Source: Mixta hanseatica
GTDB lineage: Bacteria > Pseudomonadota > Gammaproteobacteria > Enterobacterales > Enterobacteriaceae
DNA length: 64,000 nt
Reading direction: 5' to 3'
NCBI RefSeq assembly: GCF_023517775.1
Contig: NZ_CP082904.1
Span: forward strand, 1,736,001 to 1,800,000
In this document: positions 49,590-57,990 of the stretch, one piece after another
Numbering within the stretch: position 1 is the stretch's first letter
How the letters are laid out: every line of letters starts with the position of its first letter
The notes under the pieces: generated by a model
What the model saw: the letters and a program-made list of their open reading frames with translations, nothing else
Database searches by the model: none
What the model was told of the DNA's origin: nothing
Made by a program: the position numbers and the translations under genes

Positions 49590-49622
49590 ATTAAAAGCAC
49601 TCATACTCAGGAGTTCCACAAT
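49590..49622 (+). promoter_or_regulatory. ptsG translation initiation region, likely SgrS target
   Basis: ACTCATACTCAGGAGTTCC lies directly before the start. In E. coli the small RNA SgrS pairs with an ACTCAGGAG stretch at the same place during sugar-phosphate stress. The core ACTCAGGAG is conserved here; whether SgrS exists in this genome cannot be seen. Confidence 0.5.
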
Positions 49623-51056
49623 ATGTTTAAGAACGCATTTGCAAACCTGCAAAAGGTCGGTAAATCGCTCATGCTACCGGTGTCGGTTCTGCCGATCGCC
49701 GGTATTTTATTGGGTGTCGGCTCGGCAAACTTTTCCTGGTTGCCTGCCGTAGTTTCACATGTCATGGCGGAAGCGGGCGGATCGGTGTTCGCCAACATGC
49801 CGTTAATCTTCGCCATCGGTGTGGCGTTAGGCTTTACCAATAACGACGGCGTTTCGGCGCTGGCGGCCGTGGTTGCTTACGGCATCATGGTGAAAACCAT
49901 GGCGGTTGTCGCTCCGCTGGTACTGCATTTACCGGCAGAAGAGATCACCGCTAAACACCTGGCGGATACCGGCGTGCTGGGCGGTATTATTGCCGGCTCC
50001 ATCGCCGCCTATATGTTTAACCGCTTCTACCGCATCAAGCTGCCTGAATATCTGGGCTTCTTTGCCGGTAAACGTTTCGTACCGATTATCTCCGGTATGG
50101 CGGCGATTATTCTGGGCGTTATCCTGTCCTTTATCTGGCCGCCGATCGGCAGCGCGATTCAGGAGTTCTCTCAGTGGGCCGCTTATCAGAACCCGGTTGT
50201 CGCCTTTGGTCTGTACGGCTTGATTGAGCGTTCGCTGGTGCCGTTCGGCCTGCATCATATCTGGAACGTTCCTTTCCAGATGCAGATTGGTGAATTCACC
50301 AACGCGGCAGGGCAGGTATTCCACGGCGACATTCCGCGCTATATGGCGGGCGACCCGACCGCGGGCAAACTTTCCGGCGGCTTCCTGTTTAAAATGTATG
50401 GTCTGCCGGCTGCGGCTATCGCTATCTGGCACTCTGCGAAACCAGAGAACCGTGCGAAAGTGGGCGGCATCATGATCTCCGCTGCACTGACCTCGTTCCT
50501 GACCGGCATCACCGAGCCGATCGAGTTCTCTTTCATGTTCGTTGCGCCGATCCTGTACGCAATCCACGCCATCCTGGCAGGTCTGGCATTCCCGATCTGT
50601 ATCCTGCTTGGCATGCGTGACGGTACCAGCTTCTCGCACGGCCTGATCGACTTTATCGTGCTGAGCGGCAACAGCAGCAAAATCTGGCTGTTCCCGATTA
50701 TAGGTATCATTTACGGTCTGATTTACTACACCATCTTCCGCGTGCTGATCGCGAAGCTGAACCTGAAAACCCCAGGTCGTGAAGAAACCACTACTGAGCA
50801 ATCAACCGGTACAGCCAATGAAATGGCGGCAAACCTGGTGACCGCGTTTGGTGGTAAAGAGAACATCACTAACCTCGATGCCTGTATTACCCGTCTGCGC
50901 GTTAGCGTAGCCGACGTATCCAAAGTGGATCAGGCTGGCCTGAAAAAACTGGGCGCTGCAGGTGTGGTAGTGGCTGGTTCCGGCGTACAGGCTATCTTCG
51001 GTACTAAGTCCGATAACTTGAAAACCGAAATGGACGACTATATTCGCAACAGTTAA
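49623..51056 (+). CDS. ptsG: PTS glucose transporter subunit IIBC
   Basis: Glucose permease of the phosphotransferase system (477 residues, E. coli 477) that takes up and phosphorylates glucose. Residues 1 to about 390 are the IIC membrane domain ([48 protein letters not shown] with the sugar-binding glutamate), followed by a linker and the IIB domain with the phosphorylated Cys421 in [13 protein letters not shown]. Control by Mlc, CRP and SgrS is suggested by upstream sites. A strong terminator follows. Confidence 0.97.
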   Translation: MFKNAFANLQKVGKSLMLPVSVLPIAGILLGVGSANFSWLPAVVSHVMAEAGGSVFANMPLIFAIGVALGFTNNDGVSALAAVVAYGIMVKTMAVVAPLVLHLPAEEITAKHLADTGVLGGIIAGSIAAYMFNRFYRIKLPEYLGFFAGKRFVPIISGMAAIILGVILSFIWPPIGSAIQEFSQWAAYQNPVVAFGLYGLIERSLVPFGLHHIWNVPFQMQIGEFTNAAGQVFHGDIPRYMAGDPTAGKLSGGFLFKMYGLPAAAIAIWHSAKPENRAKVGGIMISAALTSFLTGITEPIEFSFMFVAPILYAIHAILAGLAFPICILLGMRDGTSFSHGLIDFIVLSGNSSKIWLFPIIGIIYGLIYYTIFRVLIAKLNLKTPGREETTTEQSTGTANEMAANLVTAFGGKENITNLDACITRLRVSVADVSKVDQAGLKKLGAAGVVVAGSGVQAIFGTKSDNLKTEMDDYIRNS

Positions 51057-51074
51057 ACACTGATGCACACAGCA

Positions 51075-51099
51075 AAGGCGAGCTTCGGCTCGCCTTTTT
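51075..51099 (+). terminator. Terminator of ptsG
   Basis: A perfect 9-bp stem (AAGGCGAGC / GCTCGCCTT) with the stable TTCG tetraloop is followed by a T run, 18 bases after the stop. Confidence 0.95.
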
Positions 51100-51266
51100 A
51101 CGTTAAGGGTACGGTTTTTTTGCTGTCGGGTAATGGCCTGTCAACGCGCAGTTGTTGCGTATCAGGACAGAGCAGAAGCATGCTAAGATCCGTCGCTGCA
51201 TATCTGTAAATCGGTGCCCCGCTGCTCAGTAACGGTTGCTGCTATCAAAGAAAGTAATAATTTCAT

Positions 51267-51728
51267 TTAATGGGAAGGCCGCTTTACTATTTTTCCGCTA
51301 TCCGTTATCTGGTAATAACCATCATGTGCGAGAAAATAGAGGCCGCTGTGTTTGCTGTATCTGACAGTAAAGGTTTTTTCTTTTTCTATGCAATTCTTTT
51401 TGGTTTTCATCTCCAGAAAGCATAGCCTGTCATATTTTTCTTCTTCCATATAGCCGTCGCCGAACAGCCAAAAGGTAATGGTGTAACTGCCAGAGAGGGA
51501 AGGTTTAGGTATGCCGTAATGGCTTTTAAGCATCTCTCTGTTTTCGCGCCACCAGCCTATTTTTCCCCGTACGGTGATGGGAAATTGATTTACCAGTACA
51601 TCAGAGTAATTTCCATCATCATGAACCGCAACGATCTTAACTGGTCGCAGAGATAGCCAGAGGAAATAACTCACTGCTATAGCTGTGATTATTAATATCG
51701 TCCAGCAGAGTTTTTTGTTTTTAATCAT
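51267..51728 (-). CDS. DUF943 family membrane-anchored protein (copy B)
   Basis: A 153-residue protein with one N-terminal transmembrane helix (residues ~8-26) and a periplasmic body, belonging to the DUF943 family (VRGKIGWWRENREMLKSHYGIP, FWLFGDGYMEEEKYDRLCFLEMKTKKNCIEK, TDSGKIVK). No biochemical role is established. It is about 70% alike to copy A at 53309-53770. Its ATG overlaps the TGA of the upstream DUF3289 gene (ATGA), so synthesis was coupled to that gene, which is now frameshifted. Topology and tight pairing fit an immunity protein for a periplasm-acting effector; this is inference. Confidence 0.8.
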   Translation of the reverse strand: MIKNKKLCWTILIITAIAVSYFLWLSLRPVKIVAVHDDGNYSDVLVNQFPITVRGKIGWWRENREMLKSHYGIPKPSLSGSYTITFWLFGDGYMEEEKYDRLCFLEMKTKKNCIEKEKTFTVRYSKHSGLYFLAHDGYYQITDSGKIVKRPSH

Positions 51729-52566
51729 TGTATAGCTTCCCCGATAATTTCTATTGTAGCGTCCATATTGGTGATAAAGGGTCGGAAACCAAAGCGATTG
51801 TACCGCTGCAGCACAAACCAGATGCGGAAAAAGCGAAACAGGTTAAACTTGGCGTTTAATATGTCGTGAGCATCCAGACCAAAATGATCCTGGATTTTAT
51901 AATTAACTGTGGCTCGGTAGTGATCATTATCAATACAGAGTGATTTAATGGTAATATGAGTAGCCCAGGTATCATGTACGGTAATGCCCATGCCATTAAT
52001 GTTATCCTGAAGCCGATCGAATTTTGGTAGCTTTCCCTTTGAAATAACTTTTTTTAACTCCGCTTTATCTGCGGCTGGATAAATTTTATTCTTCCAATCA
52101 ATTTTTAATTGAAAAGTATCCTGCAATAACATCCGTGTACTGTTCTCGGAAGATTCATCATTAATAATATGCATCCTTAGCGCGCTGTTCAGATAGTGGC
52201 TGCTAAATGGCGCGCCTTCGCCATGCTGCATATGGGTAATCATCTCTTCGATAAGATCTTTGTAAGGGCCATAGATGGCAAAAGCCTGCGACAGATGGCG
52301 CATCTCATCAAAAAGAATACGCGCGCACTCGGCTGTAGAATGTTTTGCCCCTGCGCCACGTGAGCCATAGAACCGCGAATGCAGTTGTCGGAACGGGGTG
52401 ATCTCTGTCAGCGTATAAGGATCGATGCGGGTGGAAACATCCAGCAGGTGATACTCGTTTTTAGCTGTGTCTCGGTGAGATCGCCGTAGCGCATATCGTC
52501 TGCGCCATAATCATCCATTCTTTTTTGTGTTTCAAATATCCGACAGGGAAAGCGTAAAGCTGTCAT
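51725..52566 (-). pseudogene. DUF3289 family protein (copy B), frameshifted
   Basis: Second copy of the DUF3289 gene. It starts with AAGGAG before the ATG at 52566 and reads TALRFPCRIFETQKRMDDYG like copy A. At plus 52458-52462 there are five T where copy A has six, so the minus-strand frame shifts after TETQLK and stops about 16 codons on. In the restored frame the rest is intact to the stop (GAKHSTAECARILFDEMRHLS, FDRLQDNINGMGITVHDTWATHIT, DHFGLDAHDILNAKF). Possible internal restart at 52303 would give 192 residues. It may be phase-variable slippage in a short A run, decay, or a read error. Confidence 0.8.
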
Positions 52567-52634
52567 TGCTTACTCCTTGTATCATCTTTCTTCCATATGT
52601 CACTTCGCCAGTGCCGGGCCGCCGCAAAACCAGG

Positions 52635-52657
52635 TAAAGGCGACTTCGGCTCGCTTT
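52635..52657 (+). repeat. Degenerate copy of the ptsG terminator hairpin
   Basis: AAAGGCGA-CTTCGG-CTCGC-TTTTTA differs from the ptsG terminator (51074-51099) by two single-base losses. It points in the plus direction although all neighbouring genes are on the minus strand, so it looks like a displaced fragment of the ptsG 3' end. Confidence 0.5.
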
Positions 52658-52702
52658 TTAATGGTTGTGATCAATGGTTGAGCCCCCATTCACCATTTAC
52701 CA

Positions 52703-53152
52703 TCAGAAACAGGATGAAGAATTTTTGATATCCCAGCCCATGCGGCTTTCCGCGCCGGTTAGGCCGGCAGCGGTTTGCTCCCAGTACTGGAACTTTACCC
52801 TGTCCGCCTGAAACACATACATGATCCGGTTAACCTCTTCGAAGGTAACTTCAGAAATTATTACGTTTTCTAAGGTCACCCGGCAGGATTCGATCATCCC
52901 GTTACCCGATTTACAGAGGGAAAGCTGGACCTTTTTGATGAGATTGCCGTTAGAGGCAAATAACAGGGCGGCTGAGGTGGCCTTATCAATATAACAATGG
53001 GCTGCCAGATTGCGGTAGCTGGCTTTTCCTGGCCCTGTGCCTGCAGTTCTTCTTACGCCCCAGGAGTAGCTTTTTACATCGATCCAGCCCTGATGTGCCG
53101 CATCTTTTGACTCTCCGCTGATACCATCTATTTTTAAAAATATGCTTTCCAT
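52703..53152 (-). CDS. hcp: Type VI secretion system tube protein Hcp (orphan)
   Basis: Hcp forms hexameric rings that stack into the inner tube of the type VI secretion system and carry small effectors. The 149-residue product shows the family start FLKIDGISGESKDAAHQGWIDVKSYSWG, the central KATSAALLFASNGNLIKKVQLSLCKSG and the C-terminal VTFEEVNRIMYVFQADRVKFQY. AAAGGAAATG lies before the ATG. No other T6SS structural gene is in the window, so it is an orphan hcp lying between two DUF3289-DUF943 pairs, a setting typical of auxiliary effector islets. Confidence 0.88.
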   Translation of the reverse strand: MESIFLKIDGISGESKDAAHQGWIDVKSYSWGVRRTAGTGPGKASYRNLAAHCYIDKATSAALLFASNGNLIKKVQLSLCKSGNGMIESCRVTLENVIISEVTFEEVNRIMYVFQADRVKFQYWEQTAAGLTGAESRMGWDIKNSSSCF

Positions 53153-53308
53153 ACATTTCCTTTGCTGTTATGCCCCGTTAACTACGATGAGGCTTCCATG
53201 GGAGATTTTGCCTTTGTTAGTAGCGACTTTTGTGATACGGGTTACTGATACTTTCTGCCATGGCGAACTTTTGCGCTTTACTGGAAAAAACAGAGTAATA
53301 AATTTCAT

Positions 53309-53770
53309 TTAATGGGAAGGCCGCTTTACTATCTTTCCGCTATCGGTTAACTGGTAATAACCTTCGTTTGCCAGGAAATAGAGGCCGCTATTGCCGCCAT
53401 CGCTAACCGTGAATGCTTTATCCTTTTCTATACAGTTTTTTTCTGTTTTCATCTCTCTGAAGCAGAGCCTGTCATACTTCCCTTCTTCCATATAGCCGTC
53501 GCCGAAGTACCAGAAAACGATGCTATAGCTGCCGTAGGAGGAGATTTTTGGAATGTCGTAACGCCGTTTAAGCATATCTCTGTTTTTCAGCCACCAGTTT
53601 ATCTTTCCCCGCGCGGTGACAGGGAAATTGTCTACCAGCACAGAGTTAAAACTTCCGTCATGATGAACCGCAATAATATTTACCGGGCGCAGGTTAAGCC
53701 AGATTGAATAACTTACCGTTACCGCTGTAATGGTTAATATAGACAAGGTGATTTTTTTGTTTTTTATCAT
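53309..53770 (-). CDS. DUF943 family membrane-anchored protein (copy A)
   Basis: A 153-residue protein like copy B: short cytoplasmic start (IKNKK), one transmembrane helix (residues ~8-26), and a periplasmic domain with ARGKINWWLKNRDMLKRRYDIP and FGDGYMEEGKYDRLCFREMKTEKNC. The family (DUF943) has no assigned function. Its start overlaps the stop of the intact DUF3289 gene by ATGA, so the two are a translational pair. The first and last thirds are nearly identical to copy B, the middle less so. Proposed role: partner or immunity protein of DUF3289. Confidence 0.82.
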   Translation of the reverse strand: MIKNKKITLSILTITAVTVSYSIWLNLRPVNIIAVHHDGSFNSVLVDNFPVTARGKINWWLKNRDMLKRRYDIPKISSYGSYSIVFWYFGDGYMEEGKYDRLCFREMKTEKNCIEKDKAFTVSDGGNSGLYFLANEGYYQLTDSGKIVKRPSH

Positions 53771-54609
53771 TTTTTTACCTCTCCGTTGATTTCTATTGTA
53801 GCGTTCATATGGGTTATAAATGGTTTGAAACCAAAAAGATGGTATCGCTGCAGCACAAACCAGATGCGGAAAAAGCGAAACAGGTTAAACTTCGCGTTTA
53901 ATATGTCGTGAGCATCCAGACCAAAATGATCCTGTATTTTATAATTCACCGCAGCCCGGTAATAGCCACCATTAACATGAATAGATTCAATAGTGATATG
54001 TGTGGCCCAGGTATCATGTACGGTTATGCCCATACCGTTAATACTGTCCTGAAACCGGTCAAATTTTGGTAGTTTACTCATTAGAATGGCATTTTTTAAT
54101 TGTTCTGCTTTTTCTGCGGGGTAATAGCCATTATTCTGTGTTATATATTCGCTCAATACTTCCTGCAATCGCAAACGTGTACTGTTTTCCGAAGATTCAT
54201 CATTAATAATATGCATCCTTAGCGCGCTGTTCAGATAGTGGCTGCTAAATGGCGCGCCTTCGCCGTGCTGCATATGGGTAATCATCTCTTCAATAAGATC
54301 TTTGTAGGGGCCATAGATGGCAAAAGCCTGCGACAGGTGGCGCATCTCGTCAAAAAGGATAGTGGCGCATTCGGCAGTTGAGTGTTTTGCCCCTGCGCCA
54401 CGTGAGCCATAGAATCGCGAATGCGGTTGTCGGAACGGGGTGATCTCTGTCAGCGTATAAGGATCGATGCGAGTGGAAACATCCAGCAGGTGATACTCAT
54501 TTTTTAGCTGTGTCTCAGTAAGATCGCCGTAGCGCATATCGTCTGCGCCGTAATCATCCATCCTTTTTTGTGTTTCAAATATCCTGCAGGGAAAGCGTAA
54601 AGCCGTCAT
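53767..54609 (-). CDS. DUF3289 family protein (copy A, intact), candidate T6SS cargo
   Basis: A 280-residue soluble protein of family DUF3289 without signal peptide or membrane segment. Conserved parts are FPCRIFETQKRMDDYGADDMRYGDL, QPHSRFYGSRGAG, ILFDEMRHLSQAFAIYGPYK and FDRFQDSINGMGITVHDTWATHIT, then DHFGLDAHDILNAKF and FFRIWFVLQRY. Relatives are often found near Hcp, VgrG or PAAR genes, but no activity is proven to my knowledge. AAGGAG lies before the ATG. It leads the islet: DUF3289-DUF943-hcp-DUF3289-DUF943. Conserved His and Asp residues (VHDTWATH, DHFGLDAHD) could form an active site; this is speculation. Confidence 0.82.
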   Translation of the reverse strand: MTALRFPCRIFETQKRMDDYGADDMRYGDLTETQLKNEYHLLDVSTRIDPYTLTEITPFRQPHSRFYGSRGAGAKHSTAECATILFDEMRHLSQAFAIYGPYKDLIEEMITHMQHGEGAPFSSHYLNSALRMHIINDESSENSTRLRLQEVLSEYITQNNGYYPAEKAEQLKNAILMSKLPKFDRFQDSINGMGITVHDTWATHITIESIHVNGGYYRAAVNYKIQDHFGLDAHDILNAKFNLFRFFRIWFVLQRYHLFGFKPFITHMNATIEINGEVKK

Positions 54610-54885
54610 TAATCGCTCCTTGTGTCAATTTTCTTCCATGAGTGCATTTCATCAATGCCTGGCCGCTGCGACAATGCCTAAATATCGAACGCTTTCGGTT
54701 AAGAGGGATAATATTCCCCGGTGAGCGCTGTGTAAATAATGAACATGGTTATCGACCAGCGTAACGCATGAGGTTACAGGCGAAAGCTGACCTGGTGCTC
54801 CGTCTGATAATGCGGCAGCGTCAGGCGAGAGGGGAAAGTAGCGAATAGCGACCCCATCAGGGCCGCTAATAACCATAGAGAAGTG

Positions 54886-56028
54886 TTAAAGATAGACGCG
54901 CAGATATTCCGTCAGGCAGAGCAGGGCCATCGCCTGGCCATAAGGCATAGAGGTCAGCGGTATCTGCCGGTAATAGTCAAGATCGCTGCCCATCGCGGTG
55001 CCGAAAGAGACCTGCGTTAGCTCGCCATCATTGTTGATATGCTGTATCACGCCTTTCACCGCCTGTTCCGCCATCGGCAGATAATCACGCGACAGATAAC
55101 GCTTGCGCACCGCTTTTAATATGCCATAGGCGAAACCGGCGGTAGCGGAGGCTTCCAGATAGCTGTCACGATCGTCCAGCAGCGTGTGCCACAGGCCGCT
55201 TTCATGCTGCCACTGGCGCAGCGCCGCCACTTGGCTTTCCAGTACCTGCTGCAGGAAACGGCGCGTGGCGTGCTGTTCCGGCCACGCCATCAGTTCGATA
55301 AACTCCGGGATCACGATGGTCAGCCAGCTGTTGCCGCGTGCCCAGCGCGCTTTAGCGAAATTGTGGCGGCCATCGAAATTCCAGCCGTGAAACCACAGGC
55401 CGCTCTCCCGATCCATCAGATATTGCACGTGCAATAAGAACTGATAGCTTGCTTCCTCAACGTACTCCGGACGGTTAAGCAGTTTGCCGATTTTCGCCAG
55501 CGGCAGCACGCTCATCATCAGCGTGTCGTCCCAGAGCTGCTGGTGGTTCTCATTGTTATAAACAATATGCTGTAGGCCGCCCTGTTCGGTACGCGGCATT
55601 TCATACATTACCCACTCAGCCCAACGCTCCAGCACCGGCAACAACGCAGGATTACGCGTCTCTTCGTAGCGATAAGCGAGTGTTAACAGCGGGCAAACGG
55701 TATTTACATTTTTGGTTGGCGTGCCTTCCGCCAGTCGCTGGCGGAACCAGTCATCAATAATCGCCAGCGTTTTGGCATCGCCCGTTTGCTGATAGTAATG
55801 ATACATGCCGTACAGCCCGATGCCGTGCGTCCATTCCCAGCCGGCCCAGCCTTTGGTATCAATCACTCGGCCATCATCCAGACGCAGCAGGAATTCACCG
55901 CTCTCGTCGGTAATCGCCACCAGATTGTCGGTTAGCTTTTCAATCAGCGTCACCAGCTCGGGACGCGGCACCAGAAATTCGGGCTGACGCAACAGGGCGC
56001 TATGTTTTACAGGAAATACCGTCATCAT
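54886..56028 (-). CDS. Glycoside hydrolase family 105 unsaturated rhamnogalacturonyl hydrolase
   Basis: Cytosolic enzyme of 380 residues with an (alpha/alpha)6-barrel of the GH88/GH105 kind, expected to remove the unsaturated galacturonyl residue from rhamnogalacturonan disaccharides made by lyases (YteR/RhiN type). Visible signs: WAGWEWTHGIGLYGMYHYY, LWDDTLMMSVLPLAKIG with the catalytic aspartate at about 167, GLWFHGWNFDGRHNFAKARWARGNSW, and DSYLEASATAGFAYGI. It has no signal peptide. It follows the transporter gene by only 7 bases, so substrate is imported and then cleaved. It is not in this position in E. coli. Confidence 0.88.
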   Translation of the reverse strand: MMTVFPVKHSALLRQPEFLVPRPELVTLIEKLTDNLVAITDESGEFLLRLDDGRVIDTKGWAGWEWTHGIGLYGMYHYYQQTGDAKTLAIIDDWFRQRLAEGTPTKNVNTVCPLLTLAYRYEETRNPALLPVLERWAEWVMYEMPRTEQGGLQHIVYNNENHQQLWDDTLMMSVLPLAKIGKLLNRPEYVEEASYQFLLHVQYLMDRESGLWFHGWNFDGRHNFAKARWARGNSWLTIVIPEFIELMAWPEQHATRRFLQQVLESQVAALRQWQHESGLWHTLLDDRDSYLEASATAGFAYGILKAVRKRYLSRDYLPMAEQAVKGVIQHINNDGELTQVSFGTAMGSDLDYYRQIPLTSMPYGQAMALLCLTEYLRVYL

Positions 56029-56035
56029 TCAGATC

Positions 56036-57628
56036 CTATCGTTTTAACGTTTGTGGCTGTACCGCTCCCACAGCCTGAGCAGGCCGCAGCGGCGGCGCAG
56101 GAGATTTATGGCGGTTAAGGAAGCCGATATTGTTGTTACCCCACAGATTTTCGTAAGGTAATCCAGCCAGCGTTTCCACCGTCGCGCGCGCTGCCGGGGT
56201 AAGATTTTCCGGCACCGGACGACCGGCCAGGCGCATTTTTTGCGTCTCTTCACGCAGCACCGAATGCGTTTGCAGATTCAAACGGAAACGCAGGGAGATA
56301 AAGAAGCCGACCGCCAGCACACACAGCGTGCCTACGCTCAGAATCAACAGGATAGTGTGCTGCACGTTTTCGCTCTGGATGGCCTGCCCGGAAACGAAGC
56401 CGGAAAGCTGCAGCACAATCCCCACCAGCATCACCGCACCCGCCTGCGAAGCCTTACGCGTCAGCGTCATGATGCCGGCAAAAATCCCTTCGCGACGTTG
56501 ACCGGTGATCACTTCATCAACATCCGCAATATAGGTATAGATATTCCACGGCACGTAGTTGATACCGCCTCGGCCCAAACCGGCCAGGGCAGAGATCAGC
56601 ACCAGCAGCGCCATATTGTCGTTCATGCCGGTGTACCAGAGCCCGGCATAGGAAAGGGCGCTCAGACCGAACAGCGTCACCACCAGACGATAGGAAGGCG
56701 CAGGCCCAAGGCGAATACAGAGTGGGATCATGCCCATCACCGCAATGAACTGCAGGATGGCCATCGTGCCCATCAGGTTAGAGGCGATCTGCGCGCTTTG
56801 CATCAGTACAAACACCACATACCAGGTGAACACGGCGTTGAAGACATCCTGCGCAATATAGCCGCCGAGATACATGCCCAGATGCTGGCGGAAAATACGC
56901 ACGCGCAGGGTAGAGGCTAATTCCACATAGAGACGCTTCAGGCTTTGCGCCAGCGTCAGCTGTTGTTTTTCCGCTTCAGCACGGCGTGACTCTTCTGAAA
57001 AGTCTTCCGGAGCGCGTTCCCAGGTAAAAAACCACACCAGCGTCAGAACGATGGCGCATATCACCGAGAAAACCAGGCTGGCGTAAAAGAAGGAGACGGC
57101 GTTGTCTTTACCAAAGTGATTAATCAGCACGCCCGGCAGGAAGGCGGCCAGAATGGCGGAAAGCTGCGCCAGCGCGATGCGCGCGCCGGAAAACTTGGTT
57201 TTCTTTTTGAAATCGTCGGTCATCTCCGGCACCAGCGTTTCATAAGGCACCAGAATCATGGTGTAGATGATATCAAATAGCAGATAGGTCAGCAGATAAT
57301 AGAGATAGCTCATATCGCCAACCCACATCAGGCTATAGCTGAACACGCAGGGAATGCCGAGCAGAATAAAGAACTTGCGGCGACCGAAGCGTTTACCGAG
57401 TCGGGTCGAGCCAAAGTTATCGGTAAGAAAGCCCATCAGCGGGCTGACCACCGCGTCCAGAACGCGCGCCATAGCAAAGATAAAGGTCGCTTCGATCGGC
57501 GTAAGGCCGCAAAAGGTGGTATAGAAATAGAGCAGCCAGGCTGCCGTGAGGGCTGTGGTGCCGGCGCCCAGAAAGTCGCCCGATCCATAAGCCAGGTAGT
57601 GCCGTAAACCAATTCTACGCGCTGGCAT
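56036..57628 (-). CDS. GPH-family sugar transporter (MFS), probable oligogalacturonide/rhamnogalacturonide uptake
   Basis: Twelve-span sodium or proton symporter of the glycoside-pentoside-hexuronide family (530 residues). Typical features are LRHYLAYGSGDFLGAGTTAL, ARVLDAVVSPLMGFLTDNFGSTRLGKRFGRRKFFIL, VPYETLVPEMTDDFKKKTKFSG and INYVPWNIYTYIADVDEV. The start at 57628 has AGGAG seven bases upstream; an ATG six codons before lies in front of that site. The C-terminal tail is unusually long (~75 residues, PPLRPAQAVG). Pairing with GH105 and the KdgR-like palindrome upstream suggests pectin-fragment uptake. Confidence 0.87.
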   Translation of the reverse strand: MPARRIGLRHYLAYGSGDFLGAGTTALTAAWLLYFYTTFCGLTPIEATFIFAMARVLDAVVSPLMGFLTDNFGSTRLGKRFGRRKFFILLGIPCVFSYSLMWVGDMSYLYYLLTYLLFDIIYTMILVPYETLVPEMTDDFKKKTKFSGARIALAQLSAILAAFLPGVLINHFGKDNAVSFFYASLVFSVICAIVLTLVWFFTWERAPEDFSEESRRAEAEKQQLTLAQSLKRLYVELASTLRVRIFRQHLGMYLGGYIAQDVFNAVFTWYVVFVLMQSAQIASNLMGTMAILQFIAVMGMIPLCIRLGPAPSYRLVVTLFGLSALSYAGLWYTGMNDNMALLVLISALAGLGRGGINYVPWNIYTYIADVDEVITGQRREGIFAGIMTLTRKASQAGAVMLVGIVLQLSGFVSGQAIQSENVQHTILLILSVGTLCVLAVGFFISLRFRLNLQTHSVLREETQKMRLAGRPVPENLTPAARATVETLAGLPYENLWGNNNIGFLNRHKSPAPPLRPAQAVGAVQPQTLKR

Positions 57629-57990
57629 TGTCAATCTCCTCGTCATGACTAATAAAAAACGCACTGACTCCGACAGCTCAGACGGATTACCCAAAAGGTA
57701 GAATGGCGGGAGAGGGCAAACCTTCGCGTTTTTGCTAAGAAAAAGAGGAGAGTGGCAAAAAAACAAAGGAAAACCTGCCCCGGCTCTAATTTATAAAACG
57801 GCGTTTTATTTTTAGCCAGAGCAGCGTGCAGGAATGCGAAAAGCTGCACAAAAAATCGGTCCGGAGGTCACAGCTGTACAAAAAAGTGGCACTGCAGTCG
57901 GGGAAACGAAAGAAAAACCGCAGGAAGGTTGAAAGAAAACGAAATTCTCGCTCATACTCCATGCTTACATCTCTGCTAAGGATATGCACC
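57629..57990. other. Divergent intergenic region between the GPH transporter and hinT
   Basis: These 362 bases contain no convincing gene. They hold the promoters of the pectin-type operon (minus) and of hinT (plus). The half near hinT is purine-rich and holds an open frame that simply extends hinT upstream without homology. A KdgR-like palindrome lies at 57793-57809. Confidence 0.6.
57793..57809 (-). promoter_or_regulatory. KdgR-like operator upstream of the transporter-GH105 operon
   Basis: ATAAAACG-G-CGTTTTAT is a perfect 8+1+8 palindrome and, with flanking TT and TT, fits the AAT(A/G)AAA-centred, GTTT-containing operator of the IclR-family repressor KdgR that controls pectin catabolism in enterobacteria. 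It lies 165 bases upstream of the transporter start. Confidence 0.6.

Noticed and set aside
50000-50801. Minus-strand open frame opposite ptsG
   Set aside because: Shadow of the IIC domain coding strand with no ribosome-binding site or known motif.
54652-54876. 74-codon minus-strand open frame upstream of the DUF3289 gene
   Set aside because: No motif, no clear ribosome-binding site, and its composition does not look coding; the 276-bp stretch 54610-54885 is treated as non-coding.
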